Positions 6,337 to 15,768 of a stretch of DNA of 64,000 bases are shown one piece after another. Below the pieces are notes generated by a model that ran no database searches, had not been told where the DNA came from, and was given only the letters and a program-made list of their open reading frames with translations. The stretch is from Herbidospora daliensis. Its GTDB lineage: Bacteria; Actinomycetota; Actinomycetes; Streptosporangiales; Streptosporangiaceae. The DNA is taken from the NCBI RefSeq assembly GCF_001570585.1, contig NZ_BBXF01000004.1, positions 372,001-436,000 of the forward strand, written 5' to 3'. Numbering within the stretch: position 1 is the first letter of the stretch; the number at the start of each line of letters is the position of its first letter. Both the position numbers and the translations under genes were made by a program.

Positions 6337-8757
6337 GTGTTCGACGACCCAGGTGGCGACCTGGGTGCGCGAGGAGAAGCCGAGTTTCGCCAGGATGTTG
6401 GCGACGTGGCGGGCCACGGTGGCCTGGCTGATGACGAGCTCGTCGGCGATGGCCCGGTTGCTGAGCCCCCGCGCGACCAGCTCGGCGATCTCGCGCTCGC
6501 GGGCGGTCAGCGTCGACTGCGGGACGACCGCGACCGGCGCGACGACGGGCGGCGGGCTGCCGGCCGACTCCTCCAGGGCGAGGGTGACGGCCGCGTCGAA
6601 CGGCAGGGCGAGCCCTTCGGCCCACAACGCCGCCACCACGGGCTCGCCCAGCGCCTCGCGGGCGGGGGTCAGCACGCTCTCGACGCGGGCCCCCGGACGT
6701 CCGGCGCGCAGCCCGGCGGAGGCGGCGGCCAGCAGCACGGCCCGGCGCGGGTCGCGCTGCTTCACGTAGAGGGCGGCGAAGGTCTCCAGGCGGCGGGCCG
6801 ACTGCATGCGCAGGCCCGCGTCGCGGCCCAGGCGCAGCGCCTCGCCCAGCCGGCGGCGCGCCTCGGGCAGGTCGCCCGCGTCGAGCGCCACCGACCCGAG
6901 CCCGGCCAGGCACGAGATGAGCCACTGCCGGGCGTCGAACGTGCGCACGATGCGCAGCGCCCGGGTGAAGTGGTGGCGGGCGGCCTGCAGGTCGCCGCGG
7001 CGGCGGGCGGTCTGGCCCAGCCCCGACAGGCCGATGACCAGCGCCAGGTGGTTGTCGAGCTCGGTGGCCAGCGCCACCAGGCGCTCGGCCGACCGCTGCG
7101 CCTCGCGCAGCCGCCCCTGCGCCAGCGCGAGGAACGCCCGGGTGCCGTGGCCCTCGGCCTCCAGCACCCGTTCGCCGATCGCGCGGGCGATCGAGATGGA
7201 CTCCTCCAGCCGGTCCTCGGCCGGCTTCGACCCGTCGCTGATGGCGAGCACGAGCAGCGCCTGCCCCTCGCCGAGCCGGTCGCCGGCCCCCCGGCACAGG
7301 TCGAGGGCCTGCCGCGCCCGCTCGCGCGCCCCGGCGAAGTCGGCCGTGTTCGACAGCAGGTTGGCGGTGAACGCCAGCGCCCGCCCGTGGGTGGCCGGGT
7401 CGATCTCGGGCAGCGCGAGCTCCACCAGCCGGTCGGCCCACCGCGTCAGCTCGGCCTGGAACCGGCCGCTGCCGAGCAGCATCCACCGCAGCCCGAGCAG
7501 CGCCCGCAACATGGGAGCCGCGTCTCCGCTGGTCAGCGACCACTCGACCGCCGCCCGCAGGTCGCTCTGCAGCCTTTCCAGCCGTTCGGTACGCCGGTGC
7601 ACCGCCGGCCACGACCCCGCGTCGACCGCGATCTCCCAGTCGCGCGCGAACGTGACGAAGAAGTCGCGGTGCCGCCGCCGGGTCGCCTCCTCGTCGGGGC
7701 CGTCGAGCTGTTCGGCGGCGTACTGGCGGATGGTGTCGAGCAGCCGGTAGCGGGCCTCCCCGGCGAGTTCGCCGTCGACCACGACCAGGGACTTGTCGAC
7801 CAGGGCGGTCAGGTGGCCCAGGACGTCGGGCCCGTCGACCGGGCCGCCCGCGCAGACGAGCTCGGCCATGGGGAGCGTCCAGCCGGAGCGGAACACGGTG
7901 GCCCGGCGCAGCAGCACCCGCTCGGGCTCGGTCAGCAGGTCGTAGCTCCAGTCGACGGTGGCCCGCAGGGTGCGCTGCCGGGGCGGCGCGGTGCGGTCGC
8001 CGGCCGACAACAACCGGAACCGGTCGCCGAGCCGCGCCACGATCTGCGGGATCGAGAGCACCCGGGTCATGCCGGCGGCCAGTTCGAGCGCCAGCGGCAT
8101 GCCGTCGAGCGCGTGGCACAGCCGCGACACGTCGGGCGCGTTGGCGTCGGTCAGCGTGAAGCCGGGCCGGGCCGAGGCCGCGCGGTCCTGGAACAGGCGG
8201 ACCGCCTCGTAGCCGCCGACGACGGCCGCGCCCGCGTTGTGGTCGGGCGGCAGCGCCAGCGGCGGCACCCGCCAGACGGTCTCGCCCGGCACCCGCAGGG
8301 GCTCGCGGCTGGTGGCCAGCACCCGCACCTCCGGGCAGTGCTCGGCCAGCCGCCGGGTGAGCAGCGCGCACTCCTCGACCACGGTCTCGCAGTTGTCGAG
8401 CAGGATGACCGCCTTGCGTCCCGCGAACACCTCGGCGACGGCCAGGTCGAGGTCGCGCCCCGGCTCCCCCTCGACGCCCAGCACCGACGCGATGCGGCGG
8501 ATGGTCTCCTTGGGTCTGGTGCCTTCGGGGAACTCCACCAGCCACGCGCCGTCGGGCAGGTCGCGGGCGAGCTCGGCGGCGACCCGCAGGCCGAGCCGGC
8601 TCTTCCCGATCCCGCCCACGCCGCAGAGGGTGACGACCCGCGTGGCCGTCATCAGTTGCAGGAGTTCCTCGACGTCGGGCTCACGTCCCACGAACGCGTT
8701 GGGTTCCAGGGGGAGGTTGCCCTCGACGGCGATCGAGTGGGAGATCTCAGTGGTCAT
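6328..8757 (-). CDS. LuxR-family regulator with STAND-type ATPase and TPR region
   Basis: 809 residues from ATG 8757 (MTTEISHSIAVEGNLP). Residues 20-55 read PNAFVGREPDVEELLQLM followed by the P-loop GVGGIGKS (46-53). A Walker B-like VILLDNCET, the sensor-type LATSREPLRVPGE and the helical part VDWSYDLLTEPER are as in AfsR/NB-ARC-like predicted ATPases. A long TPR-like helical stretch (about 370-700) follows. The last 62 residues are a LuxR helix-turn-helix (LTAREREIAELVARGLSNRAIADELVI split over the usual four helices). Such proteins are ligand-gated activators of secondary metabolism or stress genes. The closest divergent gene is the ABC transporter at 8909, a plausible target. The frame extends further upstream but without family similarity. 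Confidence 0.85.
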   Translation of the reverse strand: MTTEISHSIAVEGNLPLEPNAFVGREPDVEELLQLMTATRVVTLCGVGGIGKSRLGLRVAAELARDLPDGAWLVEFPEGTRPKETIRRIASVLGVEGEPGRDLDLAVAEVFAGRKAVILLDNCETVVEECALLTRRLAEHCPEVRVLATSREPLRVPGETVWRVPPLALPPDHNAGAAVVGGYEAVRLFQDRAASARPGFTLTDANAPDVSRLCHALDGMPLALELAAGMTRVLSIPQIVARLGDRFRLLSAGDRTAPPRQRTLRATVDWSYDLLTEPERVLLRRATVFRSGWTLPMAELVCAGGPVDGPDVLGHLTALVDKSLVVVDGELAGEARYRLLDTIRQYAAEQLDGPDEEATRRRHRDFFVTFARDWEIAVDAGSWPAVHRRTERLERLQSDLRAAVEWSLTSGDAAPMLRALLGLRWMLLGSGRFQAELTRWADRLVELALPEIDPATHGRALAFTANLLSNTADFAGARERARQALDLCRGAGDRLGEGQALLVLAISDGSKPAEDRLEESISIARAIGERVLEAEGHGTRAFLALAQGRLREAQRSAERLVALATELDNHLALVIGLSGLGQTARRRGDLQAARHHFTRALRIVRTFDARQWLISCLAGLGSVALDAGDLPEARRRLGEALRLGRDAGLRMQSARRLETFAALYVKQRDPRRAVLLAAASAGLRAGRPGARVESVLTPAREALGEPVVAALWAEGLALPFDAAVTLALEESAGSPPPVVAPVAVVPQSTLTAREREIAELVARGLSNRAIADELVISQATVARHVANILAKLGFSSRTQVATWVVEHGV

Positions 8758-8908
8758 CGGCCCTCGGGAGTCGCCTTCGGGTGAGCTTCGGGGGTGGATC
8801 GTCACAGGAAGTGTCGCATCAATTCCGGAACGTGCCCAGATCGTATTCCGGTTTGACCCCTGACATCCCCGGTGCCCTTTGTCGGTGGGCGAGCGCACAC
8901 TGGACGGC

Positions 8909-10810
8909 ATGACCGTCACGCCGATCGACAGGGACGACTCCCCAGAAAGCGATGATCTACCAGATTTCTCCGACCTGACCACGCACAACTGGCACGCCCA
9001 CGACGACCTGATGAGCAGCATCGGGTTCCTGACCGTGGCACGGCGACTGCCCGCCCTCATCGTGCAGTCGTTCCGCATGGCCTGGGAGGCCAGCCCCCGC
9101 GACACCGCCGCCACCATCACGCTCAACGTGCTGGGCGGCGTCTTCACCGCGTTCGGGCTGCTGGCCACCGCGGGTGTGCTGGAGGCGCTGTTCGCGGCCG
9201 GGCCGACCCCCGAGCGGGTGCGCGACGCGCTGCCCGCCCTGCTGCTCGTCGGCGCCGCCGCGGTCACCCGCGCGCTGGTCCAGGCGGGCGCCGGCTGGGC
9301 GCAGTCGCGGCTCCAGCCCCAGGTGCTGCGCATCGCCGAGAAACGGCTCTACGGGCTGACCTCCCGCGTCGACCTGATCAGGTTCGACGACCCGGAGTTC
9401 CACGACACGCTCCAGCGGGCCCGCACCAGCGGCGTGAACTCCTCCGACGAGGTGGTCGGCTCCGCCGTCGACGTGCTGACCGCCGCGATCGGCCTGGTGG
9501 CGGCGGGCGGCGTGCTCGGCGTGCTGCACCCGGTCCTGCTTCCGCTGCTCCTGCTGGCCGTGCTGCCCGACGCGTGGGCCACGGTCCGGTCGGCCCGCAT
9601 GCGCTACACCACGATGTTGTCGCTGCTGCCGGTCTACCGACGCAAGTGGATCGTCAGCGAACTGCTGGCCGACCGCGACACCGCCGCCGAGGTGCGCTCG
9701 TTCACCATGCGCGGCTTCCTGCTGCGCGTCTACGACATGGTGGCCCGCACCCAGCAGGACGTCCTGGTCGACCTGGCCCGCCGCCAGGCCGTGGCCGGCA
9801 TCATCGGCCAGGCGCTCGGCGGCGTCGGCACCGCGATGGTGTTCGTGGCGCTGGGGCTGCTGCTGGCGAGCGGCCAGGTCGAGCTCGCGATCGCGGGCAC
9901 GGCGGTGCTGGCGGTCCGCACGGGCCAGGGCGCGCTGCAGAACCTCCTCTACAGCGTCAACCGGCTCTACGAGAGCGGCCTCTACTTCACCGACTTCCTC
10001 GACTTCTGCACCGCCGGAGAGGCGACGCCGGCCATGGCGGGCACGGGAGCGCCGCCCGGCCGCTTCGGCCGGATCACCGCCGAGAACGTGGTCTTCGGCT
10101 ATCCGGGCAAGGACACCCCGGCGCTCAAGGGGGTGTCGGTCCACCTCGACCACGGCGAGGTGGTCGCCCTGGTCGGCGAGAACGGCTCCGGCAAGACCAC
10201 CCTCGCCAAGATCCTGGCCGGTCTCTACGAACCCCAGTCGGGCCGGGTGTGCTGGGACGACGTCGACCTGGCCACGGTCGACGCCCACGAACTGCGCGGC
10301 CGCATCGCGGTCATCGCCCAAGACCACACGCGCTGGCCGCTGTCGGCCCGCCACAACATCACCATGGGGCTGCACAAGGGCGAGGAGCAGGTGGTCAGGG
10401 CAGCCGGGGTCGCCGGGGCCGACGAGGTCATCGACGAACTCCCCCACGGCTACCGCACCCTCCTCGACCGCCGCTTCAAGGACGGCCAGGAGCTGTCGGG
10501 CGGCCAGTGGCAGCGCATCGCGGTCGCGCGCGGCTTCTACCGCGACGCCCCGCTGCTCATCTGCGACGAACCGACCGCGGCCCTCGACGCGCGGGCCGAG
10601 CACGCCCTGTTCGAACGCATCCGCGCCCACGCCGACGGGCGCACCGTCCTGCTCATCACCCACCGCCTGGCCAGCGTGCGCTACGCCGACCGGGTCTACG
10701 TCCTCGACCACGGCCTGGTCGTCGAGGAGGGCACCCACGACGAGCTGATGGACCGCCAGGGCATCTACGCCGACCTCTACGGGCTCCAGGCCAGCGCCTA
10801 CCAGGCCTAG
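8909..10810 (+). CDS. ABC transporter, fused permease and ATPase
   Basis: 633 residues from ATG 8909, with a TTG farther upstream in frame as a less likely start. The N-terminal half has about six membrane segments (residues 60-340) of a type I exporter; the C-terminal half is the nucleotide-binding domain with Walker A GENGSGKTT (about 423-431), the signature LSGGQ (about 529), Walker B LLICDEPT and the switch His in LITHRLASV. There is no peptidase domain. The long polar N-terminus (DDSPESDDLPDFSDL) resembles exporters found near peptide natural-product genes, but no precursor peptide or modification enzyme is visible here. It is divergent from the ATPase-LuxR regulator and shares a CTAG with the convergent penicillin-binding protein gene. 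Confidence 0.9.
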   Translation: MTVTPIDRDDSPESDDLPDFSDLTTHNWHAHDDLMSSIGFLTVARRLPALIVQSFRMAWEASPRDTAATITLNVLGGVFTAFGLLATAGVLEALFAAGPTPERVRDALPALLLVGAAAVTRALVQAGAGWAQSRLQPQVLRIAEKRLYGLTSRVDLIRFDDPEFHDTLQRARTSGVNSSDEVVGSAVDVLTAAIGLVAAGGVLGVLHPVLLPLLLLAVLPDAWATVRSARMRYTTMLSLLPVYRRKWIVSELLADRDTAAEVRSFTMRGFLLRVYDMVARTQQDVLVDLARRQAVAGIIGQALGGVGTAMVFVALGLLLASGQVELAIAGTAVLAVRTGQGALQNLLYSVNRLYESGLYFTDFLDFCTAGEATPAMAGTGAPPGRFGRITAENVVFGYPGKDTPALKGVSVHLDHGEVVALVGENGSGKTTLAKILAGLYEPQSGRVCWDDVDLATVDAHELRGRIAVIAQDHTRWPLSARHNITMGLHKGEEQVVRAAGVAGADEVIDELPHGYRTLLDRRFKDGQELSGGQWQRIAVARGFYRDAPLLICDEPTAALDARAEHALFERIRAHADGRTVLLITHRLASVRYADRVYVLDHGLVVEEGTHDELMDRQGIYADLYGLQASAYQA

Positions 10811-12252
10811 AGCAGCGCCCGGATGACCGCGCGGGCGATGGGGGCGGCCACCCTGCCGCCGTAGCCGCCGTGTTCGACCAGGACGCCGACGGCCACCACC
10901 GGGTCGTCGGCGGGGGCGAAGGCGGTGAAGATGGCGTGGTCGGAGCCCTCGTTCTCGGCGGTGCCGGTCTTGGCGGCCACTTTCACGCCCGGGATCGCGG
11001 CGGCGGTGCCGGTGCCGCCGGGGCCGGTGACGGCGACCATCATCTCGGTCAGCCGGTCGGCCACGGCGGCCGGCATCGCGTCGCGGTATTCGGCGGGGTC
11101 GGTCGAGCGCACGATCGTGCCGTCGCGCAGGCGCACCTCGTCGACCAGGTAGGGGCGCATCAGGCTGCCGCCGTTCGCCACCGCCGCCGAGATCATCGCG
11201 ATGCTCAGCGGGGTGGCGCGGTCGTCGTACTGGCCGATGGCGCTCATCGCGGTCTGGGCGCGGTCGAGGCCGGTCGGGTAGACGCTCGCGGCGACCGACA
11301 GCGGGACCTTCAGGCCGGCGTCGCCGAAGCCGAAGGCGGCCGCCCAGCGGCTCAGCTCCTCCTCGCCGAGTTCGAGGCCGAGGTCGGCGAAGGCGGTGTT
11401 GCACGACATGACGAAGGCGTCGAGGAGCGCGGGGGTGCCGTCGCCGCACTCCGCGCCGCCGGAGTTGCGCAACCAGGTCTGGGTGCCGGGCAGCTTCAGG
11501 CGGGCGGGGGCGCGCACCTCGGTCTCGGGGTCGTAGTCGCCCGACGCGAGGGCCGCCGCCGCGGTGATCACCTTGAACGTCGAGCCGGGCGGGTAGTTCT
11601 CCCCGATCGCGCGGTTCAGCAGCGGCCGCGCGGGGTCCCGTTGCAGTTCGCGGTCGTACGCCGCCAGGTCCTCCGCCGAGAACGTGGCGAGCCGGTTGGG
11701 GTCGTAGGAGGGCAGCGAGACCATGGCGAGGATCGCGCCCGTGCGGGGGTCGAGGGCGACCACCGCGCCGCGTTCGCCCGTGGCGGCCAGGCCGTCGTGG
11801 GCGGCCTTCTGGGCGCGCGAGTCGAGGGTGAGCGTGACGGTCGCGCCGCGGTCGATGTCCTTGAGCAGCGCGCGCACCCGGACCCGGGGGTCCTCACCGG
11901 TCAGGGAGCCGTCTTCCGCGCCCTCGATGCCGGTCGTCCGGTAGAGGGAGGCGTAGCCGGTGACGGCGGCGTAGAGGGGGCCGTGGGGGTAGACCCGGCG
12001 GTAGCCGAACCGCTGGTCGGTGACGCGTTCGCTGGCCGCGAGCACGGTGCCGTCGCGCAGCCGCACCTCGCCCCGGGGTTCGTCGAACCGCAGGATCATG
12101 GTGCGGTTGTTGCGGGGGTCGGCCGTCAGGGTGTCGTACCGGAACGCCTGAATGAAGGTGACGTTGCCCAGCAGTGCGAACAGCATCGCACCGGACACCG
12201 CCGCGACGCCGCGCAGCGGCACGTTCATGCGCCCCGCGCGCGGACCCGCCAT
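10807..12252 (-). CDS. Penicillin-binding protein 2-type transpeptidase (PbpA-like)
   Basis: 481 residues from ATG 12252, which has AAAGGAGGGGG six bases upstream; this decides against the later ATG at 12238. One N-terminal membrane anchor (GVAAVSGAMLFALLGNVTFIQ) is followed by the PBP dimerisation domain and a transpeptidase domain with all three motifs: STFK (Ser224 nucleophile, Lys227), SCN (283-285) and KTG (428-430). This is the FtsI/PbpA group of class B enzymes that cross-link peptidoglycan outside the membrane. The usual partner genes (rodA, pknAB, fhaA) are not next to it, so it is probably an accessory copy. Its stop overlaps the ABC transporter stop at CTAG. Confidence 0.9.
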   Translation of the reverse strand: MAGPRAGRMNVPLRGVAAVSGAMLFALLGNVTFIQAFRYDTLTADPRNNRTMILRFDEPRGEVRLRDGTVLAASERVTDQRFGYRRVYPHGPLYAAVTGYASLYRTTGIEGAEDGSLTGEDPRVRVRALLKDIDRGATVTLTLDSRAQKAAHDGLAATGERGAVVALDPRTGAILAMVSLPSYDPNRLATFSAEDLAAYDRELQRDPARPLLNRAIGENYPPGSTFKVITAAAALASGDYDPETEVRAPARLKLPGTQTWLRNSGGAECGDGTPALLDAFVMSCNTAFADLGLELGEEELSRWAAAFGFGDAGLKVPLSVAASVYPTGLDRAQTAMSAIGQYDDRATPLSIAMISAAVANGGSLMRPYLVDEVRLRDGTIVRSTDPAEYRDAMPAAVADRLTEMMVAVTGPGGTGTAAAIPGVKVAAKTGTAENEGSDHAIFTAFAPADDPVVAVGVLVEHGGYGGRVAAPIARAVIRALL

Positions 12253-12326
12253 GTAGCCCCCTCCTTTGGAGTCCGGTCTAACAGCCAGACCGGAAAGAGG
12301 GGGCGGGGGGTGGGTAAAGCGGGGAA

Positions 12327-12704
12327 CTAGATCGCTTCGGGGACGATCACGTGGTCCTTGTAGTAGTCGATTTTGCGCTGGATCGCGCCCTGCTTGTGGC
12401 GCAGGTCGGCGACCTGCTCCTCGACCTGGCGGTCGTGCGCCTCCAGCAGGCGGATGCGCTCGGGGATGGTGTGGTCGCCCGCGCGGGTCAGCTCGGCGAA
12501 CCGCAACATCTCGGCGATCGGCATGCCGGTGTCGCGCAGGCAGCGGATCATGCCGAGCCAGCCGACGTCGCCGTCGGTGAAGCGGCGCTGGCCGGCCGAG
12601 TTGCGGCCGACGTTGCCGAGGAGCCCGATCCGTTCGTAGTACCTGAGCGTGTCGAGGCTGAACCCCGTCTCCTCGACGACCTGTCCGGGTGTGTAAACGG
12701 CCAT
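12327..12704 (-). CDS. MerR-family transcriptional regulator
   Basis: 125 residues from ATG 12704. The N-terminus YTPGQVVEETGFSLDTLRYYERIGLL is the MerR winged helix; RRFTDGDVGWLGMIRCLRDTGMPIAEM follows, and then a C-terminal coiled coil (LEAHDRQVEEQVADLRHKQ) for dimerisation. No Cys-rich metal site is present, so it senses something other than a thiol-bound metal; the style is that of small-molecule or redox MerR proteins. The promoter immediately upstream has the 19-bp spacer and central dyad typical of MerR control, indicating autoregulation, and the predicted transcript would begin almost at the ATG. The PBP gene lies 74 bases downstream in the same direction. Confidence 0.88.
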   Translation of the reverse strand: MAVYTPGQVVEETGFSLDTLRYYERIGLLGNVGRNSAGQRRFTDGDVGWLGMIRCLRDTGMPIAEMLRFAELTRAGDHTIPERIRLLEAHDRQVEEQVADLRHKQGAIQRKIDYYKDHVIVPEAI

Positions 12705-12711
12705 GCACGGC

Positions 12712-12742
12712 ATCATCACACCTGGAGTCGGCTCCAGGTCAA
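12712..12742 (-). promoter_or_regulatory. MerR-type promoter with 19-bp spacer and dyad
   Basis: On the minus strand TTGACC (-35, 12742-12737) and GATGAT (-10, 12717-12712) are separated by 19 bases that contain the palindrome ACCTGGAG-N4-CTCCAGGT (12720-12739). Long-spacer promoters with a central dyad are the hallmark of MerR-type activation by DNA twisting. A start about seven bases past the -10 box falls at the ATG 12704, which suggests a leaderless mRNA. Confidence 0.7.
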
Positions 12743-12743
12743 G

Positions 12744-13376
12744 CTAGCCCAGGTGGTCGGACAGGTAGCGGCGGACCAGCCGCTTGCACTCGGCGATCAG
12801 GTCGGGGTCGCCGTCGGGGCAGGCCCGGAAGGCCAGCTTGAGCACGGCGTCGGCGGCCTCGACGGCCACCACGAACGCGCGCGCCTGGACCTCGCCGGCG
12901 GGCACCCCGATCAGGTCGATCAGCAGGCCGCGCAGCCGGTCGGCGACGACGAGGTTGTCCTCCAGCGCCTCGTCGAGCATCCGGGAGGTGCCCGGCTCGG
13001 CCAGCGCGAGGCCGAAGTCGAAGACGCTGAAGCCGGGCGTCGACCGCTTCATCCAGACGAACTCGTCGATGACGAGGTCGGTCGCCTCGGTCCAGTCGTT
13101 GATCGTGGTGTGCGCGAGGGTGGCGGTGATCCGGGCCAGGTAGGCCTCGAGGTTGCGGTAGGCCAGCGCGCGGACCAGCCCCTGCTTGTCGGGGAAGAAC
13201 TGGTAGAAGGTGCCGATGGGGACCTCGGCCCGGCGGGCCACCTCTTTGGTGGTCAGGCCCTCGTAACCCACCTCGTCGAGCAGCAGGGCGCACTCGTCGA
13301 GCATGCGCTCCACCCTCTCGGCGCTTCTGCGCTGGGCGGGTTTGCGGCGCAGGGTGCCGGTGGCGGTGTTTGTCAT
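12744..13376 (-). CDS. TetR-family transcriptional regulator
   Basis: 210 residues from ATG 13376 (MTNTATGTLRRKPAQRR). The helix-turn-helix is clear: ERMLDECALLLDEVGYEGLTTKEVARRAEVPIGTFYQFFPDK, followed by an all-helical ligand domain with VWMKRSTPGFSVFDFGLALAEPG. It is divergent from the beta-glucosidase gene 73 bases away and may control it. Its 3' end abuts the MerR promoter. An upstream in-frame start at 13430 would add 18 residues that overlap the divergent promoter region, so it was not used. Ligand unknown. Confidence 0.85.
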   Translation of the reverse strand: MTNTATGTLRRKPAQRRSAERVERMLDECALLLDEVGYEGLTTKEVARRAEVPIGTFYQFFPDKQGLVRALAYRNLEAYLARITATLAHTTINDWTEATDLVIDEFVWMKRSTPGFSVFDFGLALAEPGTSRMLDEALEDNLVVADRLRGLLIDLIGVPAGEVQARAFVVAVEAADAVLKLAFRACPDGDPDLIAECKRLVRRYLSDHLG

Positions 13377-13449
13377 GACCCCATTTTCTCCCGATTCGAT
13401 TGCGAACGAGTTAACCTGAGTCGCACTCATGTTCTAGGGAGGACCGCTG

Positions 13450-14697
13450 ATGTTCCTGTGGGGCGCGGCCACGGCCGCCTTCCAGATCGAGGGCGCGTTG
13501 TCGGACGACGGCCGCGGCCCGTCGATCTGGGACTCCTTCGGCCCGATCCGCGACGGCCACACGGCCGAGGTCGCCTGCGACAGCTACCGCCGCTGGGCCG
13601 ACGACGTGGCCCTGCTGGCCGGCCTCGGCGTGAACGCCTACCGCTTCTCGGTCTCCTGGCCCCGCGTCCAGCCCGACGGGACCGGCCCGGCGAACCCCAA
13701 GGCCCTCGACCACTACGAACGGCTGGTGGACGCCCTCCTGGCGGCCGGCATCACCCCGGCCCTGACCCTCTTCCACTGGGACCTGCCGGCCGCGCTGCCC
13801 GGCTGGCTCGACCGCGAGACCGCCTACCGGTTCGCCGACTACGCCGCGCTGGTGGCCGGGCGGCTGGCCGACCGGGTCGGCCCGTGGATCACCCTGAACG
13901 AGCCGTTCGTGCACACCGTCTACGGCCACGCCCTCGGCGTGCACGCCCCCGGACAGGCGCTCTTCCTGGACGCCCTGCCCGCCGCCCACCACCAGCTCCT
14001 CGCCCACGGCCTGGCCGTCGACGCCCTGCGCGCGGCCGGGGCCGAGACGGTGCTGATCACCAACAACCTGAGCCCGGTGTGGGCGGCGTCCGACTCCCCC
14101 GAGGACCGGGCGGCCGCCGACGCCTACGACACCCTGCACAACCGCATGTTCAACGACCCGGTGTTCCTCGGCGACTACCCCGACCTGCGCGCCTTCGGCC
14201 TCGACGCGATGCCCGGCCTGCGCGACGGCGACCTCGCGGTCATCAGCCGGCCGATCGACGGCCTGGGCGTCAACTACTACAACCCGACCCGGATCTCCGC
14301 GCCGGAGTCGCCCGAGCTGCCCTTCACCGACGCGGGCGTCGAGGGGTTCCCGACCACCGCCTTCGGCTGGCCCGTCGTCCCCGACGGCCTCCGCGAACTG
14401 CTCGACGGCCTGTACGCGCGCTACCGCGTCCCCCTCTACGTCACCGAGAACGGCTGCTCGTACGAGGGGATCGACGACCACGACCGCATCGCCTACCTCG
14501 ACGGCCACATCGAGGCGGCGCTCCGGGCCGACGCCGACGTGCGGGGCTACTTCGTCTGGTCGCTGCTCGACAACTTCGAGTGGGCCGAGGGCTACCACCA
14601 GCGTTTCGGGCTGGTGCACGTCGACTTCGCGACCGGCGTGCGCACCCCGAAGGCCTCCTACCGCTGGTATCGGGACAGGATCGCCTCAGAGCACTGA
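13450..14697 (+). CDS. GH1 beta-glucosidase
   Basis: 415 residues, with GGGAGG eight bases before the ATG. It begins FLWGAATAAFQIEGA, the GH1 N-terminal signature. The general acid/base is Glu151 in TLNEP and the nucleophile is Glu333 in YVTENG; WSLLDNFEWAEGY near the end forms the aglycone/glucose site. At 415 residues it is a little shorter than most (about 440-480), lacking a few loops but none of the key residues. With no signal peptide it should act in the cytoplasm on imported beta-glucosides such as cellobiose. The divergent TetR gene is a possible regulator; no sugar transporter is adjacent. Confidence 0.93.
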   Translation: MFLWGAATAAFQIEGALSDDGRGPSIWDSFGPIRDGHTAEVACDSYRRWADDVALLAGLGVNAYRFSVSWPRVQPDGTGPANPKALDHYERLVDALLAAGITPALTLFHWDLPAALPGWLDRETAYRFADYAALVAGRLADRVGPWITLNEPFVHTVYGHALGVHAPGQALFLDALPAAHHQLLAHGLAVDALRAAGAETVLITNNLSPVWAASDSPEDRAAADAYDTLHNRMFNDPVFLGDYPDLRAFGLDAMPGLRDGDLAVISRPIDGLGVNYYNPTRISAPESPELPFTDAGVEGFPTTAFGWPVVPDGLRELLDGLYARYRVPLYVTENGCSYEGIDDHDRIAYLDGHIEAALRADADVRGYFVWSLLDNFEWAEGYHQRFGLVHVDFATGVRTPKASYRWYRDRIASEH

Positions 14698-15564
14698 CAC
14701 GTGGACGTGGTCGTAGTGGTTGGCGGTCGCGCCGCCGCGGTTGGCCATCATCTTGCCGGGGGCGCCGGTGCGGATGTCGTAGTACTTCTGCTGCCAGATG
14801 ACGTACATGATGCCCAGGGCGCGGCCGTTGGTGATGCACCACTGCAGCAGGGCGTCGCCGCGGGCCTTGTCGGCCCCGGCGGCCATGCGGCCGCCGCCGG
14901 ACATCATGAAGTCGCAGGCCCGGCCCTTGCCGTGTTCGCCGAAGTCGCCGGGACGCAGGCACCCCACGCCGTAGGGCATCGGGAACTGGGCCTGGATCGC
15001 GTTGCGGATGCTGACCATGCGGGCGGTGAGGCCGGTGCCGGCGTCGGGGGTCTGGAAGCCGAACTTGGCCAGCAGCTTCTCGACGTCGCGCTGCTTGGCC
15101 TTGAGTTCCTTGATGTCCCGTTCGAGCTCGTCGATCTTCTGGTCGGCCTCTTTGGCGGCCTGCTTCTGCCGGTCGACGAGCCGCCGGATGTTGCCGAGCC
15201 GCTCGACCTTCTCGCTCGACAGGTAGGTGAGGGTGGCCGCGTCGCCGGGGTCGGACGACATCGAGAAGATGCCGACCGTGTCGAGGCCGCCGCCCATGTA
15301 GGAGGTCTGGGCGAACTGGATCGCCCGGCGCTCGGCCGCGCCGAGGTCGCGCCGCAGCTTCTTGACCTTGGAGTCGGCCTTCTGCGCGGCCTTCTTGGTG
15401 TCTCCGAGGGTGGCGATCTCGCCCCGGTACGCCTTCTCGAGGTCGGCGGCCTGTTTGGTCAGCTTGTTCAGCCGGGCCTGCCGGTCGGGCTCGGCGGCCG
15501 AGGGGGACCCGCAGAGGGAGAGCAGGAGACCGGAGACGACGAGAGCCGTGAGTGCCCGCCGCAT
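14686..15564 (-). CDS. Secreted coiled-coil protein with C-terminal ARB_07466-like domain
   Basis: 292 residues with a signal peptide (MRRALTALVVSGLLLSLCG...SAAE). Residues 27-175 are a long coiled coil (KLTKQAADLEKAYRGEIATL, KKAAQKADSKVKKLRRDL, KEADQKIDELERDIKELKAK) with a central break. The C-terminal part (TARMVSIRNAIQAQFPMPYGVGCLRPGD, GRACDFMM, NHYDHVHVSVL) matches the domain of unknown function found at the end of many actinobacterial secreted coiled-coil proteins, which resembles small cell-wall hydrolases; the final HYDHVHVS keeps His/Asp that could bind metal. A role at the cell wall is likely but unproven. It overlaps the beta-glucosidase by 12 bases, tail to tail. Confidence 0.8.
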   Translation of the reverse strand: MRRALTALVVSGLLLSLCGSPSAAEPDRQARLNKLTKQAADLEKAYRGEIATLGDTKKAAQKADSKVKKLRRDLGAAERRAIQFAQTSYMGGGLDTVGIFSMSSDPGDAATLTYLSSEKVERLGNIRRLVDRQKQAAKEADQKIDELERDIKELKAKQRDVEKLLAKFGFQTPDAGTGLTARMVSIRNAIQAQFPMPYGVGCLRPGDFGEHGKGRACDFMMSGGGRMAAGADKARGDALLQWCITNGRALGIMYVIWQQKYYDIRTGAPGKMMANRGGATANHYDHVHVSVL

Positions 15565-15768
15565 GTGCCCCTCCCCTCCCAGTCGGACCGAAACTATAGA
15601 AGGCGATCTTGGTGGTCGCCACCCGAACCAGGGAACCCATGCGCCTTTGGCGAAGATTCAGCCATTTTGTATGGGACGGGATGATGCGCGAGGACTGTCC
15701 CATCCTTGCCAAGGGCTCACAGAACATGATTCGGTCGGGTGCGGCAGACCTTACGAGAGGTGCATTCC

